This document shows, piece after piece, positions 29,379 through 40,217 of a DNA stretch of 64,000 bases. The stretch covers positions 372,001-436,000 of the forward strand of contig JALJCQ010000031.1 in the NCBI GenBank assembly GCA_023091665.1, in the 5' to 3' direction. The position numbers and the translations under genes are program-made. Source of the stretch: Pythium myriotylum. Taxonomy: Eukaryota; Oomycota; Peronosporomycetes; Pythiales; Pythiaceae. A model generated the notes under the pieces. It was not told the DNA's origin and ran no database searches. It saw only the letters and a list, made by a program, of their open reading frames with translations. The number at the start of each line of letters is the position of its first letter. Within the stretch, counting starts at the first letter, position 1.

Positions 29379-31605
29379 AAGCTACCCCGATAAGGTCCCG
29401 AACATCAAGTTCGCTGGCGACTCCGACCAGTGGCCAGAAGCCAGGGACAAGATCGAGCTTTACCTGCAGTCCCTGTCGCCGCCGCTCATCGGCTACCTCA
29501 AAGTTGAGGATTACGACGGGACCCAGACGTTCATCCTTCGGGATGGAATTGTCCATCCCCCGATCCGCGCGGCGGAGGCCCCTGTCGTTCCGCCGAGCAC
29601 TATCGGTGGTGCTCGAGCAGGAGGGGGGTTCGGGGAGGAAAAGGACGACAAGGAGGACGGTGAAGTCCGTCTTCAACGCGAAGACCAGCACGGCCGCCGT
29701 CAATCGGACGGTGCGCGCGTGATCTCGGTCGCGGCGCTCCAGGAGATGAGTAGGGTGGCCTACATAATCCGGGAGTGCCTCGCGAGTGATCTCCATATAT
29801 TAGTTAATGGCAAACGGCCATTTGACGCTTGGAAATTACTTAACGATCGCTATGGAAAGGACGATGCTCTTGATCATGCTGCTCTGCAGCATGAATTAAG
29901 CAATTTCAAAATGAAGTTGGGGGACGACCCGGCCGTCTTTGTTGCCAAGTTTGACGTCCTCGTAAATCGTTACGAGTCGGTCACTGGCACCAAGCACTCT
30001 GATAAGGCGCGATCTATGATGCTACGGGAGAAGTTGCCGACCGAATGGGGCGGTCGCATCCAATCCTGGTACGGCCAAGAGACAGTGCTACAGTACTCGG
30101 TGCTGCGATCATTAGTCGAAAGACAAAAGGTTGAAATTAATTCAATTACACCGAAAAAGGAGACGGCTCTTGCGGCAACCACAATCGGTGGTGGGCCGCC
30201 CTCGTCGAACAAAAAACCCAAGCGGGGTTGTTTTGTGTGCCACCTCCAAGGCCACACTGCGCTGGAATGCTCGCAGCTTTCTCAAGAGGACAAAGCAAAG
30301 CGGCAAGCGAATGTGGAAAAGTGGCGCGAGGAGAAGGCGGTGAGGGACGCCGAGAAAGCCAGAAAGGACAAAGAGAAAAGGTCTCTGAAGTCTACTCCTA
30401 ACAAAGTGACACTGACTCGGGACGAATTGGACGCCCTGATCAGGGACGCAGCCGCGAAGTCTGCCGCAGAGGTTGCGCAGAAACTTCAGCGTGAAGGTCG
30501 CCGTTATGGAAATGACGATCCGCGCCAGGCTCGCGGTCACTCACCACCGCGCGAACAGCGTGATTACGCGCGATCACGAGGTCGTAGTCGATCCCCAGAG
30601 CGTAATCGCGACAATCGGAGTCGTGAACGCGGGAGACGCTACGGATCTCCGAGAAGATCTCGATCTCCGGACAGGAGATCATCATTCTCACCGAAAGATG
30701 AGAGAACTCAGCATGCGCTTTTTGCTCGAGCGCAAGAACAAGGACCAAGGCGAGGTGACGATTTGGGCGAACACCGATTGGGCGTTTTGCATCCGAGTCC
30801 CAACTTCAACACTCCTGATTTTGGTTGGAGAGGCCACGGCAATTGGCCAGTGCAACCTCGACCAACTGATATCTCGCGGGGACCTCAACAAGGGAAACCG
30901 GACGACCTCCGACGTTACGGACCCAGTGAGGCATACACCCCCAGAGATCAGGAACGTCAGGAACGTCATTACGAACAGCGGAATCATTGGGCTGATGGTC
31001 AATACTCCCACGCCCAGCAGAACAATCGGGGTTCCGCTGGTGGCGTATACGGTGGTGGATTCCATGAGCGCGATTGGCGCGAAGGAGACCAGAGAAGCCG
31101 TAGCCAACAAGGAGAGCGGGGAGATCGCAGAGCCAGTGAGGCTCATCGCACAAGTCGTGCTCACGACCACGAGAGATACGATGCGAAGAAGCGACCGCCG
31201 CCTCAGTCGGCACAGAATGCGCGCACTACTAGGGGCGACTCCCGCCATTCTCAACAACCTAAATTGGTCTCGCAATCGGCGAACACCAAGAAGCAAAAGG
31301 TGGATAAGGTTGAGCGCTTGAAGCAAGCGCATGTTGAGAACGAGCGAATCAAGAATTTCGGTGTGGAGATCCGCGGTCGAACCCCGACGGATGCTGAAAT
31401 CAAGAAGCGTGGTCTCGTGCGCCTGGCCTTCACAGGCACCGACGAGATCTGGCGCCGCCCACGCAAGGGCGACTACTACCACTACGGCCACGGGATCTAT
31501 ATGCAAGGCGACTCACCACTGGATGGGTACAGTGATGAGTCTGATGGTGAGGAGCTGGGTCCGATGGGGGACACCACTTACCTCTACGACTGCCATGGTG
31601 GATGA
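29371..31605 (+). CDS. gag: Copia gag protein
   Basis: About 744 residues from the ATG at 29371 (MSPSYPDKVPNIKFAGDSDQ). The first 270 residues are a Copia-type gag fold (SDLHILVNGKRPFDAWKLLN, FKMKLGDDPAVFVAKFDVLV). A CX2CX4HX4C zinc knuckle follows (CFVCHLQGHTALEC, about residue 290). After it comes a long Arg/Ser/Asp-rich tail with many RSRSPE-type dipeptides, unusually long for Copia gag and likely RNA-binding. The gag stop TGA (31603-31605) overlaps a pol-frame ATG (31595) by 11 nt. Confidence 0.9.
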   Translation: MSPSYPDKVPNIKFAGDSDQWPEARDKIELYLQSLSPPLIGYLKVEDYDGTQTFILRDGIVHPPIRAAEAPVVPPSTIGGARAGGGFGEEKDDKEDGEVRLQREDQHGRRQSDGARVISVAALQEMSRVAYIIRECLASDLHILVNGKRPFDAWKLLNDRYGKDDALDHAALQHELSNFKMKLGDDPAVFVAKFDVLVNRYESVTGTKHSDKARSMMLREKLPTEWGGRIQSWYGQETVLQYSVLRSLVERQKVEINSITPKKETALAATTIGGGPPSSNKKPKRGCFVCHLQGHTALECSQLSQEDKAKRQANVEKWREEKAVRDAEKARKDKEKRSLKSTPNKVTLTRDELDALIRDAAAKSAAEVAQKLQREGRRYGNDDPRQARGHSPPREQRDYARSRGRSRSPERNRDNRSRERGRRYGSPRRSRSPDRRSSFSPKDERTQHALFARAQEQGPRRGDDLGEHRLGVLHPSPNFNTPDFGWRGHGNWPVQPRPTDISRGPQQGKPDDLRRYGPSEAYTPRDQERQERHYEQRNHWADGQYSHAQQNNRGSAGGVYGGGFHERDWREGDQRSRSQQGERGDRRASEAHRTSRAHDHERYDAKKRPPPQSAQNARTTRGDSRHSQQPKLVSQSANTKKQKVDKVERLKQAHVENERIKNFGVEIRGRTPTDAEIKKRGLVRLAFTGTDEIWRRPRKGDYYHYGHGIYMQGDSPLDGYSDESDGEELGPMGDTTYLYDCHGG

Positions 31606-34060
31606 GTCGGTCGGGGCTCACAAAGGTGAGCCCAAACCTGGACAATCGGTGTCCTCGGTTGCCGATATACCTACACCAACGGCCGAACCTACTAATGTGG
31701 ACGTTTCGAAAATAACCACACCGACCGTTGATGGCCCGATCGTACCATCACAGAATTGTCAACAGGACATTTCGGTGGGAGAAGGCGCGGAAGAAGGGCA
31801 GATGACGCCACCAATGGGAGGTGAGCTCTCTGCAGCGGAGAAGTCGATGTTCGGGAAGGAGACAGCACTGATGGCCGTCGCATCTGCTTCCGTGGCGACC
31901 CTGTCCGCTGATACGGAGTGGATCGTCGACTCAGGCGCGTCCGCCCACATGACGAAGGACCGCACCATCTCCACCTCTTACACTCCAGTTATGGGCATCG
32001 TGGAGTGTGGTGCCACGACGCATCGGAGCGTCGGCAAGGGGACAGTGCGACTATCGATTGAGGACACTGAGGGGCGCCCGAAGACGCTCTACCTCGAGGA
32101 CGTGATATACGTTCCCGAATTTAAATTCAAACTACTGTCTCTGCGCAAGGCCGTACAGAAAGACGGCATGCGCATCGAATTCGACGATGACGAGTGTCTC
32201 ATCACTCACAAGGAACACGGATACTCGGCGTATGCGCCAGTATCGGACCAAATGGGTCTGTACGTGTTGCCTGCTGTGGGTAAGGAGAGGGCTTTGACGG
32301 CTACTCAATCGGGGAGTAGTGCTGACAAGTTGATGTTATGGCATAGGCGCCAAGGACATCCGGGACGAACTGCAATGAAGGAGCTCTACGAGATCTATTT
32401 GAAGGACGAGAGGCCATTCTCTAAGTCCCTAATAGACTCGTTTGTATGCGAATCATGCACCTTTGCAAAACTGTCCCGCCTCTCCTACTCACGAAAGGCA
32501 GTGAGAAAGGCCAGATGGCCAGGGGAAGTTACACACAGTGATATCGGTGTCCTGCCTGTGTCAACTTTCAGTGGGTGTCGGTACTTCGTCATATTTGTTG
32601 ACGAGTATACCCGATACGTGTTTGTGAAGCTCATGAAGAGCAAATCAGACATATACGATGCTTTCGAGGAGTATCGAAACGACACAAAACACAAGATCAA
32701 TTGGATCTATTACAACATACCGAATGCAGACGAGGAGATGGATCTCCTGCGATCCGACAATGCGAGAGAGAATGAAAAATTGGGGAGCATCATCAAAGCC
32801 AAGTACGGGATTCGAGTGCGGTTTACACAAGTGTATACGCCGCAGGACAATGGCATCGCAGAGCGGCGTATGCGGATGATTATGGAGAAGGCGAGGGCCT
32901 TTCTCTATGACGGCCATCATCCGGTCGTCCTCATCGGGGAGGCGATCTACATGGCCGTCACACTCATCAACGTGACACCGACGGCAGTTCTCGATGGGGA
33001 TTCACCCCACGAACGGTGGTACAGAAACGTACCTGCTACCTCCCATTTCCGAGTCTTCGGTTGCACGGCGTATCGGCACGTCCCTAAGCAACACAGAAAG
33101 AAGACGGATGGGAAGGCAATCAAGTGTATTTTCGTGGGTTACAACGCGGACAGAGGTGGCTACAAACTACTTCAACTCACCAATTTGGAGGTGATAAGGG
33201 CGAAAGACGTGGTGTTCATCGAGAACAAACCAGCGCGCTTCCCGCCCGAGATCCTGCGCAAGTACACCGGCGAGCAGACGCGCTGCGGGTGCAACCAGTG
33301 CGCAGTGGCTGAAGAGCGACCGGCTCTAAGCCAGTCCGACCTCGACACCATCAATAGGATGGAGTTGGGCGACGATGACGACGACGAGAGTCGAGTAGAC
33401 GAACGTTCCGAGAAGGCGATATCGGAGTCGCCAGAGAACGTTCGCGGCAATGTCGGTGAACAGGTCCCGTCGCAGAGGCGAAGCGGGGACACGCCAATTG
33501 GAGGCAAGGCTCCCAGAGAAGAGTCTCAACGGGGAGACGAAGTCTCAAGGAGGCAAGTCCATCAATTGGATGGCATCGTCGAAGACCAGCAGGCAATGGC
33601 CGGGAGCCAAGGGGCTGCAGCCAAAGGGCGACTGGTCGACGAACTCGACATGCGATCGGTGCATGGGAAGTTGAGGGCGCCAAGAGGGCGGACGGCTGAA
33701 TCAACCGCAGAGAGACCTGCAATAGGGGCAGCATCTCAGAAGGCGGCACGGCCCATCCTCAAAAAGAATCAGTACGATCCGCTAGAGGAACTTGCGCGAG
33801 TTCGGTTTGGAGGGACGCCCTACCGAAAGCAAGTGCGTTTCGCTGATGAAGACCATGAGGGGCATGGTCATCCACCGTACAGAGGACCAGACATTGCTCT
33901 GAGCGCGAGGGCGCTGGTGGACCGAGAGCGAAGTACATTGGAGTACCTCGACTCTATCGAGCATATAATCAAGAAGGCAAGGGCGGGGATATTCTCAGTA
34001 ACCAACCCTGGATTGACCAGCACACATGAGGACAACCGATCGGCCATCAAGCGCCGGTAG
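31595..34060 (+). CDS. pol: Copia pol, protease and integrase part
   Basis: This lies in the +1 frame relative to gag and starts at the overlapping ATG 31595 (MVDESVGAHKG) or by frameshift. An aspartic protease motif WIVDSGASAHMTKD is at about 31,919-31,960. The GAG-pre-integrase zinc domain is LMLWHRRQGHPGR...CESCTFAK. The integrase catalytic core has HSDIGVLP (first D), LRSDNARENEK (second D) and QDNGIAERRMR (E). A degenerate spacer follows, and the frame stops at 34058-34060, while the RT continues one frame away (open from 34030). A single base deletion in this overlap would explain the break. Confidence 0.9.
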   Translation: MVDESVGAHKGEPKPGQSVSSVADIPTPTAEPTNVDVSKITTPTVDGPIVPSQNCQQDISVGEGAEEGQMTPPMGGELSAAEKSMFGKETALMAVASASVATLSADTEWIVDSGASAHMTKDRTISTSYTPVMGIVECGATTHRSVGKGTVRLSIEDTEGRPKTLYLEDVIYVPEFKFKLLSLRKAVQKDGMRIEFDDDECLITHKEHGYSAYAPVSDQMGLYVLPAVGKERALTATQSGSSADKLMLWHRRQGHPGRTAMKELYEIYLKDERPFSKSLIDSFVCESCTFAKLSRLSYSRKAVRKARWPGEVTHSDIGVLPVSTFSGCRYFVIFVDEYTRYVFVKLMKSKSDIYDAFEEYRNDTKHKINWIYYNIPNADEEMDLLRSDNARENEKLGSIIKAKYGIRVRFTQVYTPQDNGIAERRMRMIMEKARAFLYDGHHPVVLIGEAIYMAVTLINVTPTAVLDGDSPHERWYRNVPATSHFRVFGCTAYRHVPKQHRKKTDGKAIKCIFVGYNADRGGYKLLQLTNLEVIRAKDVVFIENKPARFPPEILRKYTGEQTRCGCNQCAVAEERPALSQSDLDTINRMELGDDDDDESRVDERSEKAISESPENVRGNVGEQVPSQRRSGDTPIGGKAPREESQRGDEVSRRQVHQLDGIVEDQQAMAGSQGAAAKGRLVDELDMRSVHGKLRAPRGRTAESTAERPAIGAASQKAARPILKKNQYDPLEELARVRFGGTPYRKQVRFADEDHEGHGHPPYRGPDIALSARALVDRERSTLEYLDSIEHIIKKARAGIFSVTNPGLTSTHEDNRSAIKRR

Positions 34061-35639
34061 TCATGCCGTCTACGGTCAATACAAGGCCATGTCCTGATAG
34101 CGTACCGGCGATTTTGGCAACATCAGCCTTGATCGCACACTCAGAGGTCGCGGCTCCATGGGAAGGCGAAGGGAACGATGAACTAAGAACATCCAAGAAA
34201 CGGCGAAGACGACAAAGATTGGCGAACAGGACATGGGAGTCCCAATTAAGCCTAGTCAATCGGACAGAAACCAAGCAGTCTTGTCAATCGGACAGAGACT
34301 TAGCTCAAATATTCGAACACCCACTTCGGCATGGTATCGATGCCAGTGCTGAAAACATCTCACCACTGGATGAGAAGAACGATCCAGAGGGGGAGGCGTT
34401 CATATATGCGATGCTAGCCATCAAATTCGTGGAAGAGCCACGGAGTTATCGCGAGGCGATTAACTCAGAGTACGCGCGTGAGTGGAATCGGGCCACTGAC
34501 AGCGAATACGAATCATTGATCGAGAACAAGACATGGAGACTCGTGCCACTGCCAATCGGGCGGAAAGCATTGAGAAACCGCTGGGTCTTTGTGATCAAGA
34601 GGACAGCTGATGGATCCATCGACAGATTCAAAGCACGATTAGTCATCAAAGGATTCCTACAGAGATATGGAATCGACTACAACGAGATATTTTCTCCAGT
34701 TGTGCGCATGGAAGTCTTACGACTTCTACTGGCCATCGCAGCCGCACTCGACTGGGAGATCGAGCAGATGGACGTGAAGACTGCGTTCCTCAATGGCTAT
34801 CTAGACGAGGAGATATATATGCAGCAGCCAGAAGGCTACGTACGAAAAGGGCAAGAGCACTTGGTGTGCAAACTCGAGAAGAGTCTTTACGGACTCAAGC
34901 AGGCACCGCGTGTCTGGTATCACACATTTCAAGAGTTCATGATCGAATGCGGATTCAGACGATGGGTGAAAGACTATTGTGTCTTCATCAAGACTACACA
35001 TGATGGGACTTGTGTAGTCAGCGTCTATGTTGATGATCTCATGATCATGGGAAGTCCCCTGCGATTGGTGCAGGACTTCAAGGACTCACTCAAGAAACGG
35101 TTTCAAATGTCGGACATGGCACCGGTGAAGTACTTGCTGGGGTGGCACATCGAAAGAGACCGCAATCGGCGGAGTCTCTTTCTCCACCAAGAGCAGTACT
35201 GTACTAAGGTGTTACATCGATTCAACATGCAGGACAGTCGGCCAGTGGGATCGCCACAAAAGCCGGGGCAGCAGCTATCTGCAGCGCAGATGCCAACGAC
35301 TAAGGAGGAGATGGACGAGATGAACAGCATCCCATATCGCGAAGCAGTGGGAAGCTTCATGTACCTGATGATGGGAACAAGGCCAGATCTCGCTGGCCTC
35401 GTTCGTCAGGTTAGCAGGTACTTGAAAAGCCCAGGCATGACTCACTGGAGAGCTGTACAAAGAGGGCTGAAGTATCTAAACGAGACGCGCCAGCATGGGA
35501 TTGTGCTGGGAAGGAACAACATCAACGAGCACAACATGGACGATATATTATCGGCTTACAGCGACGCAGACTATGGTAACTGTGCGGACACGAAACGATC
35601 GGTTTCAGGGTTCGTCACGTACCTGTTCGGAACCTCCCC
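34030..35639 (+). pseudogene. pol: Copia pol, reverse transcriptase part (frame-disrupted)
   Basis: RVT_2-type reverse transcriptase: RNRWVFVIKRTADGSIDRFK, KARLVIKGFLQRYGIDYNE, MDVKTAFLNGYLDEEIYMQQ, the catalytic YVDDLMIMG and LLGWHIERD. The frame differs from both the integrase part upstream and the RNase H part downstream. At its 3' end the C run at 35636-35639 has four C where five would keep the frame into ISWRSSLQK. Codons downstream of 35640 in this frame are therefore not the native ones. Confidence 0.88.
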
Positions 35640-36062
35640 ATCTCATGGCGGAGCTCACTCCAGAAACTCGTGACGCTATCAACTACGGAGGCTGAGTACG
35701 TGGCATTGTCGAGTACAGTTCAAGAAGTACTGTACCTGCAATCACTACTTGAAGAACTTGGCTTCAAACAAACGCATGGAACGGTGATATACGAGGACAA
35801 TCAGTCAACCATCAAAGTTGCGAGAAATCCTGAGCATCACGGACGATGCAAACACATCGACATCCGATTCTTCTTCGTTCAAGAACGAAACCAAGGAGGA
35901 TATATTCAATTGGAATATTGTCCTACCACTGAGATGGCAGCGGATGCGCTGACCAAGGCAATCGGCCCTCAGAAGTTTGTCAAGCTCTGCGACCTCTTGG
36001 GAATTACGTCTCGCGATGAGTGGATCGACACAGGAAGAAACAAGAAGACATCAAGGAAGTAA
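35640..36062 (+). pseudogene. pol: Copia pol, RNase H part (frame-disrupted)
   Basis: Starting with ISWRSSLQKLVTLSTTEAEY, this is the Copia RNase H C-terminal region (YEDNQSTIKVARNP, HIDIRFFFV, TEMAADALTKAIG). It is out of frame with the RT part by one base. The frame ends at 36062, 114 bp before the 3' LTR. Confidence 0.88.
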
Positions 36063-36176
36063 CAATCGGTTACTTTATTGTGGAGTTTTGCCCTAGCTAA
36101 CACACTCTAAAATCTCGTCAATCGGACGGTGATTACGGAGTTGTGTCTGGCGGAGGTTCTCCACTAGTGAGGCACT

Positions 36177-36521
36177 TGTGAATGGAGTGGAATCGCCACC
36201 CCAGACACAAGTATGGAGCACACCAAGCGGGTGTGCTCCCACGTCTCACGCCCGGTGGGTTTCCCCTGCCTTCGCAGGTTTACCACCGGTAGCACAGTCC
36301 GGTTTCCTCCAAGAGAGGTATTACGGTACTGAGGAACAGTTGGGGCTGTATCCTAAAAGACATATTAGTATTAGATAACCGTGGCTTCGGTCACTCAAAT
36401 GTAAGACTCTGGTTTTCGCCCCCAAGGAAGGAAGGGAGAGAGAACTTGTCGGCCGCCAAAGAGCGGTTCCTCTGTGCATCCCAGGACCCAGTCAAGACTT
36501 GTGAGACTAGTGCTAATCACA
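36177..36521 (+). repeat. Copia 3' LTR
   Basis: 345 bp, identical to the 5' LTR except G at 36455. It is followed by AG and then Gypsy LTR sequence beginning tccatccatataaacg, which is also present upstream of the Copia at 28923. Confidence 0.93.
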
Positions 36522-36878
36522 AGTCCATCCATATAAACGAGTGCCCCCCTGGGCCACCTCGACAAAGACTTATCCCGCACAACCGAGCTTACGCGACCAC
36601 GTGGACTGGCCCAATCAAACCCGTAGCAGCGCGGCCGTTCAGGCGTCCACATCGCGGACACGCGCCCCACAGCTGAGTGCCCGGCGGCTCACAACACACT
36701 GAACTCGCAATCCCACGACCTCGGATCCCCTCTGCACACACTGGCACGCGCCCCATATGCCTCGGGCCTTCTGATTGGCCCACCAGACCGCACGTCACCC
36801 ACTTGACCATGTTGCAGGCGAGACTCAGATCAGATATAAAGAGTCAGACCACGAGACATGTCAGGGCGACAGACGACA
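36522..36878 (-). repeat. Gypsy 3' LTR, second part (after Copia)
   Basis: This resumes at 'gtccatccatataaacg' and runs to 'gggcgacagacgaca', matching about 41623-41979. The first about 94 bp (36523-36617) repeat 28922-29016, so the LTR was not simply split by the Copia. Confidence 0.9.
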
Positions 36879-36900
36879 GCGCCCCACTGATCTTGTCCGC

Positions 36901-39516
36901 TTAATCGAACACCGCCGAAATGAGATCTGGATCACCGGTAGACCGCACATACTCGCGAGTACGGGTTGGCATGGAGTCGAGTAAGCCAGTTAGGCCCTCC
37001 CAAGAGTTCTCGATGTCCTGTAGGCCAACCCACTTGATACTTAGTTCCCAGCGGTTGGCATCATTATTGAAGCGGTAGCCCTCAATCGACTCAACACCAA
37101 GCTCGATCCCCTGTTCCGAGACAAACTCGCGTAGCTCTTCCGTCACACCTAGTGACGGATCATGGTAATACTTAAGTCGAGAACCGTGTACCTCGTACGT
37201 GGCCTTGGACAATACATGCTCGATCATGAACGAATGTTCGCGTGTCTCGATGATCTTGAACGGACCGAGCCACGTAGAAAGAAGCTTGCCGTTGGGAAGT
37301 CGCTCATCCACACGTGACCATAGAACATAATCACCAGTATCAAAGTTGCAAACCGTTGCGCGTTTCGAAGCCATCTCTTGTAGGCGCTTCCATTCCTTCT
37401 TGTCCACGACGTCGCGGTGAAGGCCATGCAAGCTGCGACGTGTAGTGTCAAGCCACTCGTTGACTTTTTCGAGGTCCACTTTCACGAACTGCACCACCCC
37501 ACCATCGGCAACCACAATACTATCGAGCGAACTGGGCTTGGGTAAGGCAAGGAAAAGTTCCATTGGTGCGTACCCTCCCAGTGGCTCAGCCGGAGTGTGG
37601 TTCAAACATGCTTGGATAACCGGTAACAGATACGGCCATTGCGTTGTGTCTAAGCGATACTCGAGGAGAAGCACGCGGAGCACTTGAAGCAGATCTTTGT
37701 TGAGTCGCTCAACTGTTCCATTTATCCATGGAGCGTACACTGGGGAGAATTGGCGCTCAGTCTTCAACATAGCACACAGACGATCAATCGTTTGATTGCG
37801 GAAATGAGAACCCTGGTCGGATATAAGGATCTTAGGGCTCCCGTAGCGCTTGTACCATTCGACCAGTCCCTCCGCAGACACCATACTACTCGGTGGACCA
37901 CTTGGAAACAGCTCACAAAAGTGTGTCAGAGAGTCTTTCATGACAAGCACATAGGAGTTCTCTCCGTAGCCATCTCCAAGGTAGAGATAATCCCAGTGTA
38001 GTCCTTCATTTCTTTCAGTCGCCGTAAACGTCGGGCCCCATGGGCGCTGAATGATCCTCGGGCCTTTCACATGTTTACAAAGTAGGCAACGACGGACGAA
38101 TTCCTGGGCCTTGGCCTCCAGCTTTTCGACGAAGAAACGCTCGGACAACGTTTGTACCATGGCATCAACTCCACGATGCCCATGGCCACCACAGTGTGAG
38201 ACGATGAATAGGCGTTGGAGTAGGTTCGTGGCCCTCGACGGCACCCACATCTTACCATCAACGATAATCACTCCTTCAACATCGGAATACTCAACACCAC
38301 CATCACGAAGGAGTCGGCGGTGCGTCTGCTGGGCACGTACCACTTCCTCTGCCGACGGGAAGATGAAATCGTCATCATCCAACGGGCGCAAGGGACTTAG
38401 CACTGGATCACTTCTCTGACTGCGAGTACGGACTGCAAGGGCGCGTGGAGGGCTTGGCGTCGCCCAACGGGACAAAATGTCCGCCCACAAGTTGTTCGAA
38501 CCTTCGATGTGTTCGATTGTATAGTTTAGACCCACAATGCGCATCGCCCAACGTTGTAGCTTGTCTTTGACATGTTGTTTCAACTCAGCTTCAGGAGAAA
38601 AGATGTAGATCAGGTTTCGATGGTCACAAAACATCTTGAACCCGGACTCGCGGAGTAATATATACTCAAGTTCGGTACACGCTTTGACAATCGGAAATGC
38701 TTCTTTTTCGATCGTGGACCAGTTCAACTCGGCACCGCTGAACGTTCCGCCTTTGCAAACGAGGAGGCGGTGTTGTTGCTCATGCACTGGTGTGTCCGGC
38801 TTCCATTCATCGACTTGAGTCACGATGATGCTCCAGCCCTCCATGGACGCATCAGTGAATAGACAAACGTCGCCGACGTCCGATGGGAATTCTAACGGCA
38901 CAGCACTTGCTACAAGAGCCTTGATGTCATTGAAGCAGCGCACCTCCGCCGCAGTCCACGTGACTGCCATCTTCAATGCGTTCTTGTTGCGTCGACCTGC
39001 CGCCTTAATCAATCCATCGAGTTTGATACGCAGCGGAAGAGAGATACGTGCGTAATCCGGGAGTGAGTCACGAAGCCACCCGACTGCGCAAACAAAGTGT
39101 TGGAGTTCTTGAACAGTCTTGGGCAACGGCATGTTGCTGAGACCGGACAGGCGCTCTGGATCATGGCGCACCTCAGCCCCTGACACGATCTTACCGCACC
39201 ATTTGATCTCCCTGCAGTACACTTGACTCTTTTTTGCGTTTAGCTTGAGATCATGGGTACGAATGAGCTCGAAGAACTCACGCAGTGCGGCCAAAAACGA
39301 CACATCATCGGGGCCAAAAAGGATGATGTCGTCGACCCACACGAGGCACCGTCCCTGAAGTGGCGCAAGTGCAGTCTGGAGCTGCGCCTGGAAATGAAGT
39401 GCACTGTCACGAGCGCCTTGAGGAACACGCGTTGGGGTAAAAATACCATCATCGGTCATGATAGACAGCACCTCTTGAGACTCAGGGTGCAGCCCAAGCT
39501 GCCAGAAGCCTTTCAT
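36901..39516 (-). pseudogene. pol: Gypsy pol: RT (C-terminal part), RNase H, integrase, chromodomain
   Basis: The 871-codon open frame begins inside the RT (MKGFWQLGLHPES) and carries the catalytic motif as VWVDDIILFG (WVDD instead of the common YVDD). RNase H follows (LFTDASMEGWSIIV, ELNWSTIEKEAFPIVKACTE). The integrase has an HHCC zinc domain (HCGGHGHRG...CLLCKHVKG) and a D,D,E core (GLHWDYLYLGDG, LISDQGSHFRN, NGTVERLNKD). The last about 65 residues are a chromodomain (VESIEGYRFNNDANRWELSI, KWVGLQDIENSWEGL), which marks a chromovirus-type Gypsy and may guide integration to modified chromatin. Upstream, a one-base loss in the run at 39523-39526 separates it from the rest of the RT. Confidence 0.93.
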
Positions 39517-40217
39517 AAGATCAAAACGGCAAACACGCGGCTACCACTGACTTGCGGCATAACGACGTTGAGATTGGGCATCGTCCCGGCGATAGGCACC
39601 GTCATACGGTTCACTATTCGGTAGTCCGTCGTCATTCGAAATTCCACGCCCGGGCCGGGCTTGCGTACAGGGTAGCAAGGACTGGCCCATCGCGACATGT
39701 TGTTGCGCTTGATGTACCCATACGCCTCGAGCTGGCTCGTGTATCGACGCATGAAATCACTTTGAAGCGGCGCGTATCGCCTTGGCTTAGCACGATACGG
39801 CACAGCGTCTGGCTTGAGCTCGATGCGCAACGGTTCGAGTCGCGCTGGCGGATCCGGCCCAAGTTCGGTCCTCCACGTGTCCCCATACTCGGTCAGAATC
39901 GTGCGCAGCTCGTCAGCGTGTTGGGGATTAAGCCCAGCGCCCAGCGCGTTTGTGACTTGAGCGTCGAGAATGCTGGTTACCTCAGACACTGCGGGCAAAT
40001 CCTCCTCGGGGTACGGAAAAGTGTTAGCATCATCCTCGACGGCTGGGGTTGTGGCCAATTGCTCGAACATACGCTTGACATCAATACCGAGGGAAACCAT
40101 CAGGTCATTACCAATGAGAACATCGCTGCCATCACCTGGCATAATGAGACACTGCACACGAGGGACATTTACCGTCCCTGCCGCCGTCATGAGCCTCATG
40201 CCCACATACACCCGCAT
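39513..40217 (-). pseudogene. pol: Gypsy pol: end of protease and N-terminal RT (frame-shifted)
   Basis: The 234-codon frame carries the protease tail (DVLIGNDLMVSLGIDVKRM) and the RT fingers (LRIELKPDAVPYRAKPRRYA, SRWASPCYPVRKPGPGVEFR, TDYRIVNRMT). It is one base out of register with both the protease start and the downstream RT. The 3' break is at the A run 39523-39526 (four where five restore the frame). The 5' break lies near 40,215-40,230. Confidence 0.88.

Larger units (their letters stand above)
29019..36521 (+). mobile_element. Copia (Ty1-like) LTR retrotransposon nested in the Gypsy LTR
   Basis: Two 345-bp LTRs (29019-29363 and 36177-36521) differ by one base (t at 29297, g at 36455), so insertion is recent. 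Order is LTR, a tRNA-Met-type primer site, gag with zinc knuckle, protease, integrase, reverse transcriptase, RNase H, LTR. The domain order PR-IN-RT-RH is diagnostic of Copia. Terminal octamers ACTTGTGA and TCACAAGT form perfect inverted termini if the LTR is drawn slightly wider (29016-29366). There is no canonical 5-bp target duplication: the flanking Gypsy LTR sequence is instead duplicated over about 94 bp. Pol is split by frameshifts at about 34,030-34,060 and at the C run 35636-35639. Confidence 0.95.

Noticed and set aside
36601..36900. Short plus-strand frames in the Gypsy LTR (also 41690-41980)
   Set aside because: Repeated only because they are LTR sequence; they lie upstream of any gene in that orientation.
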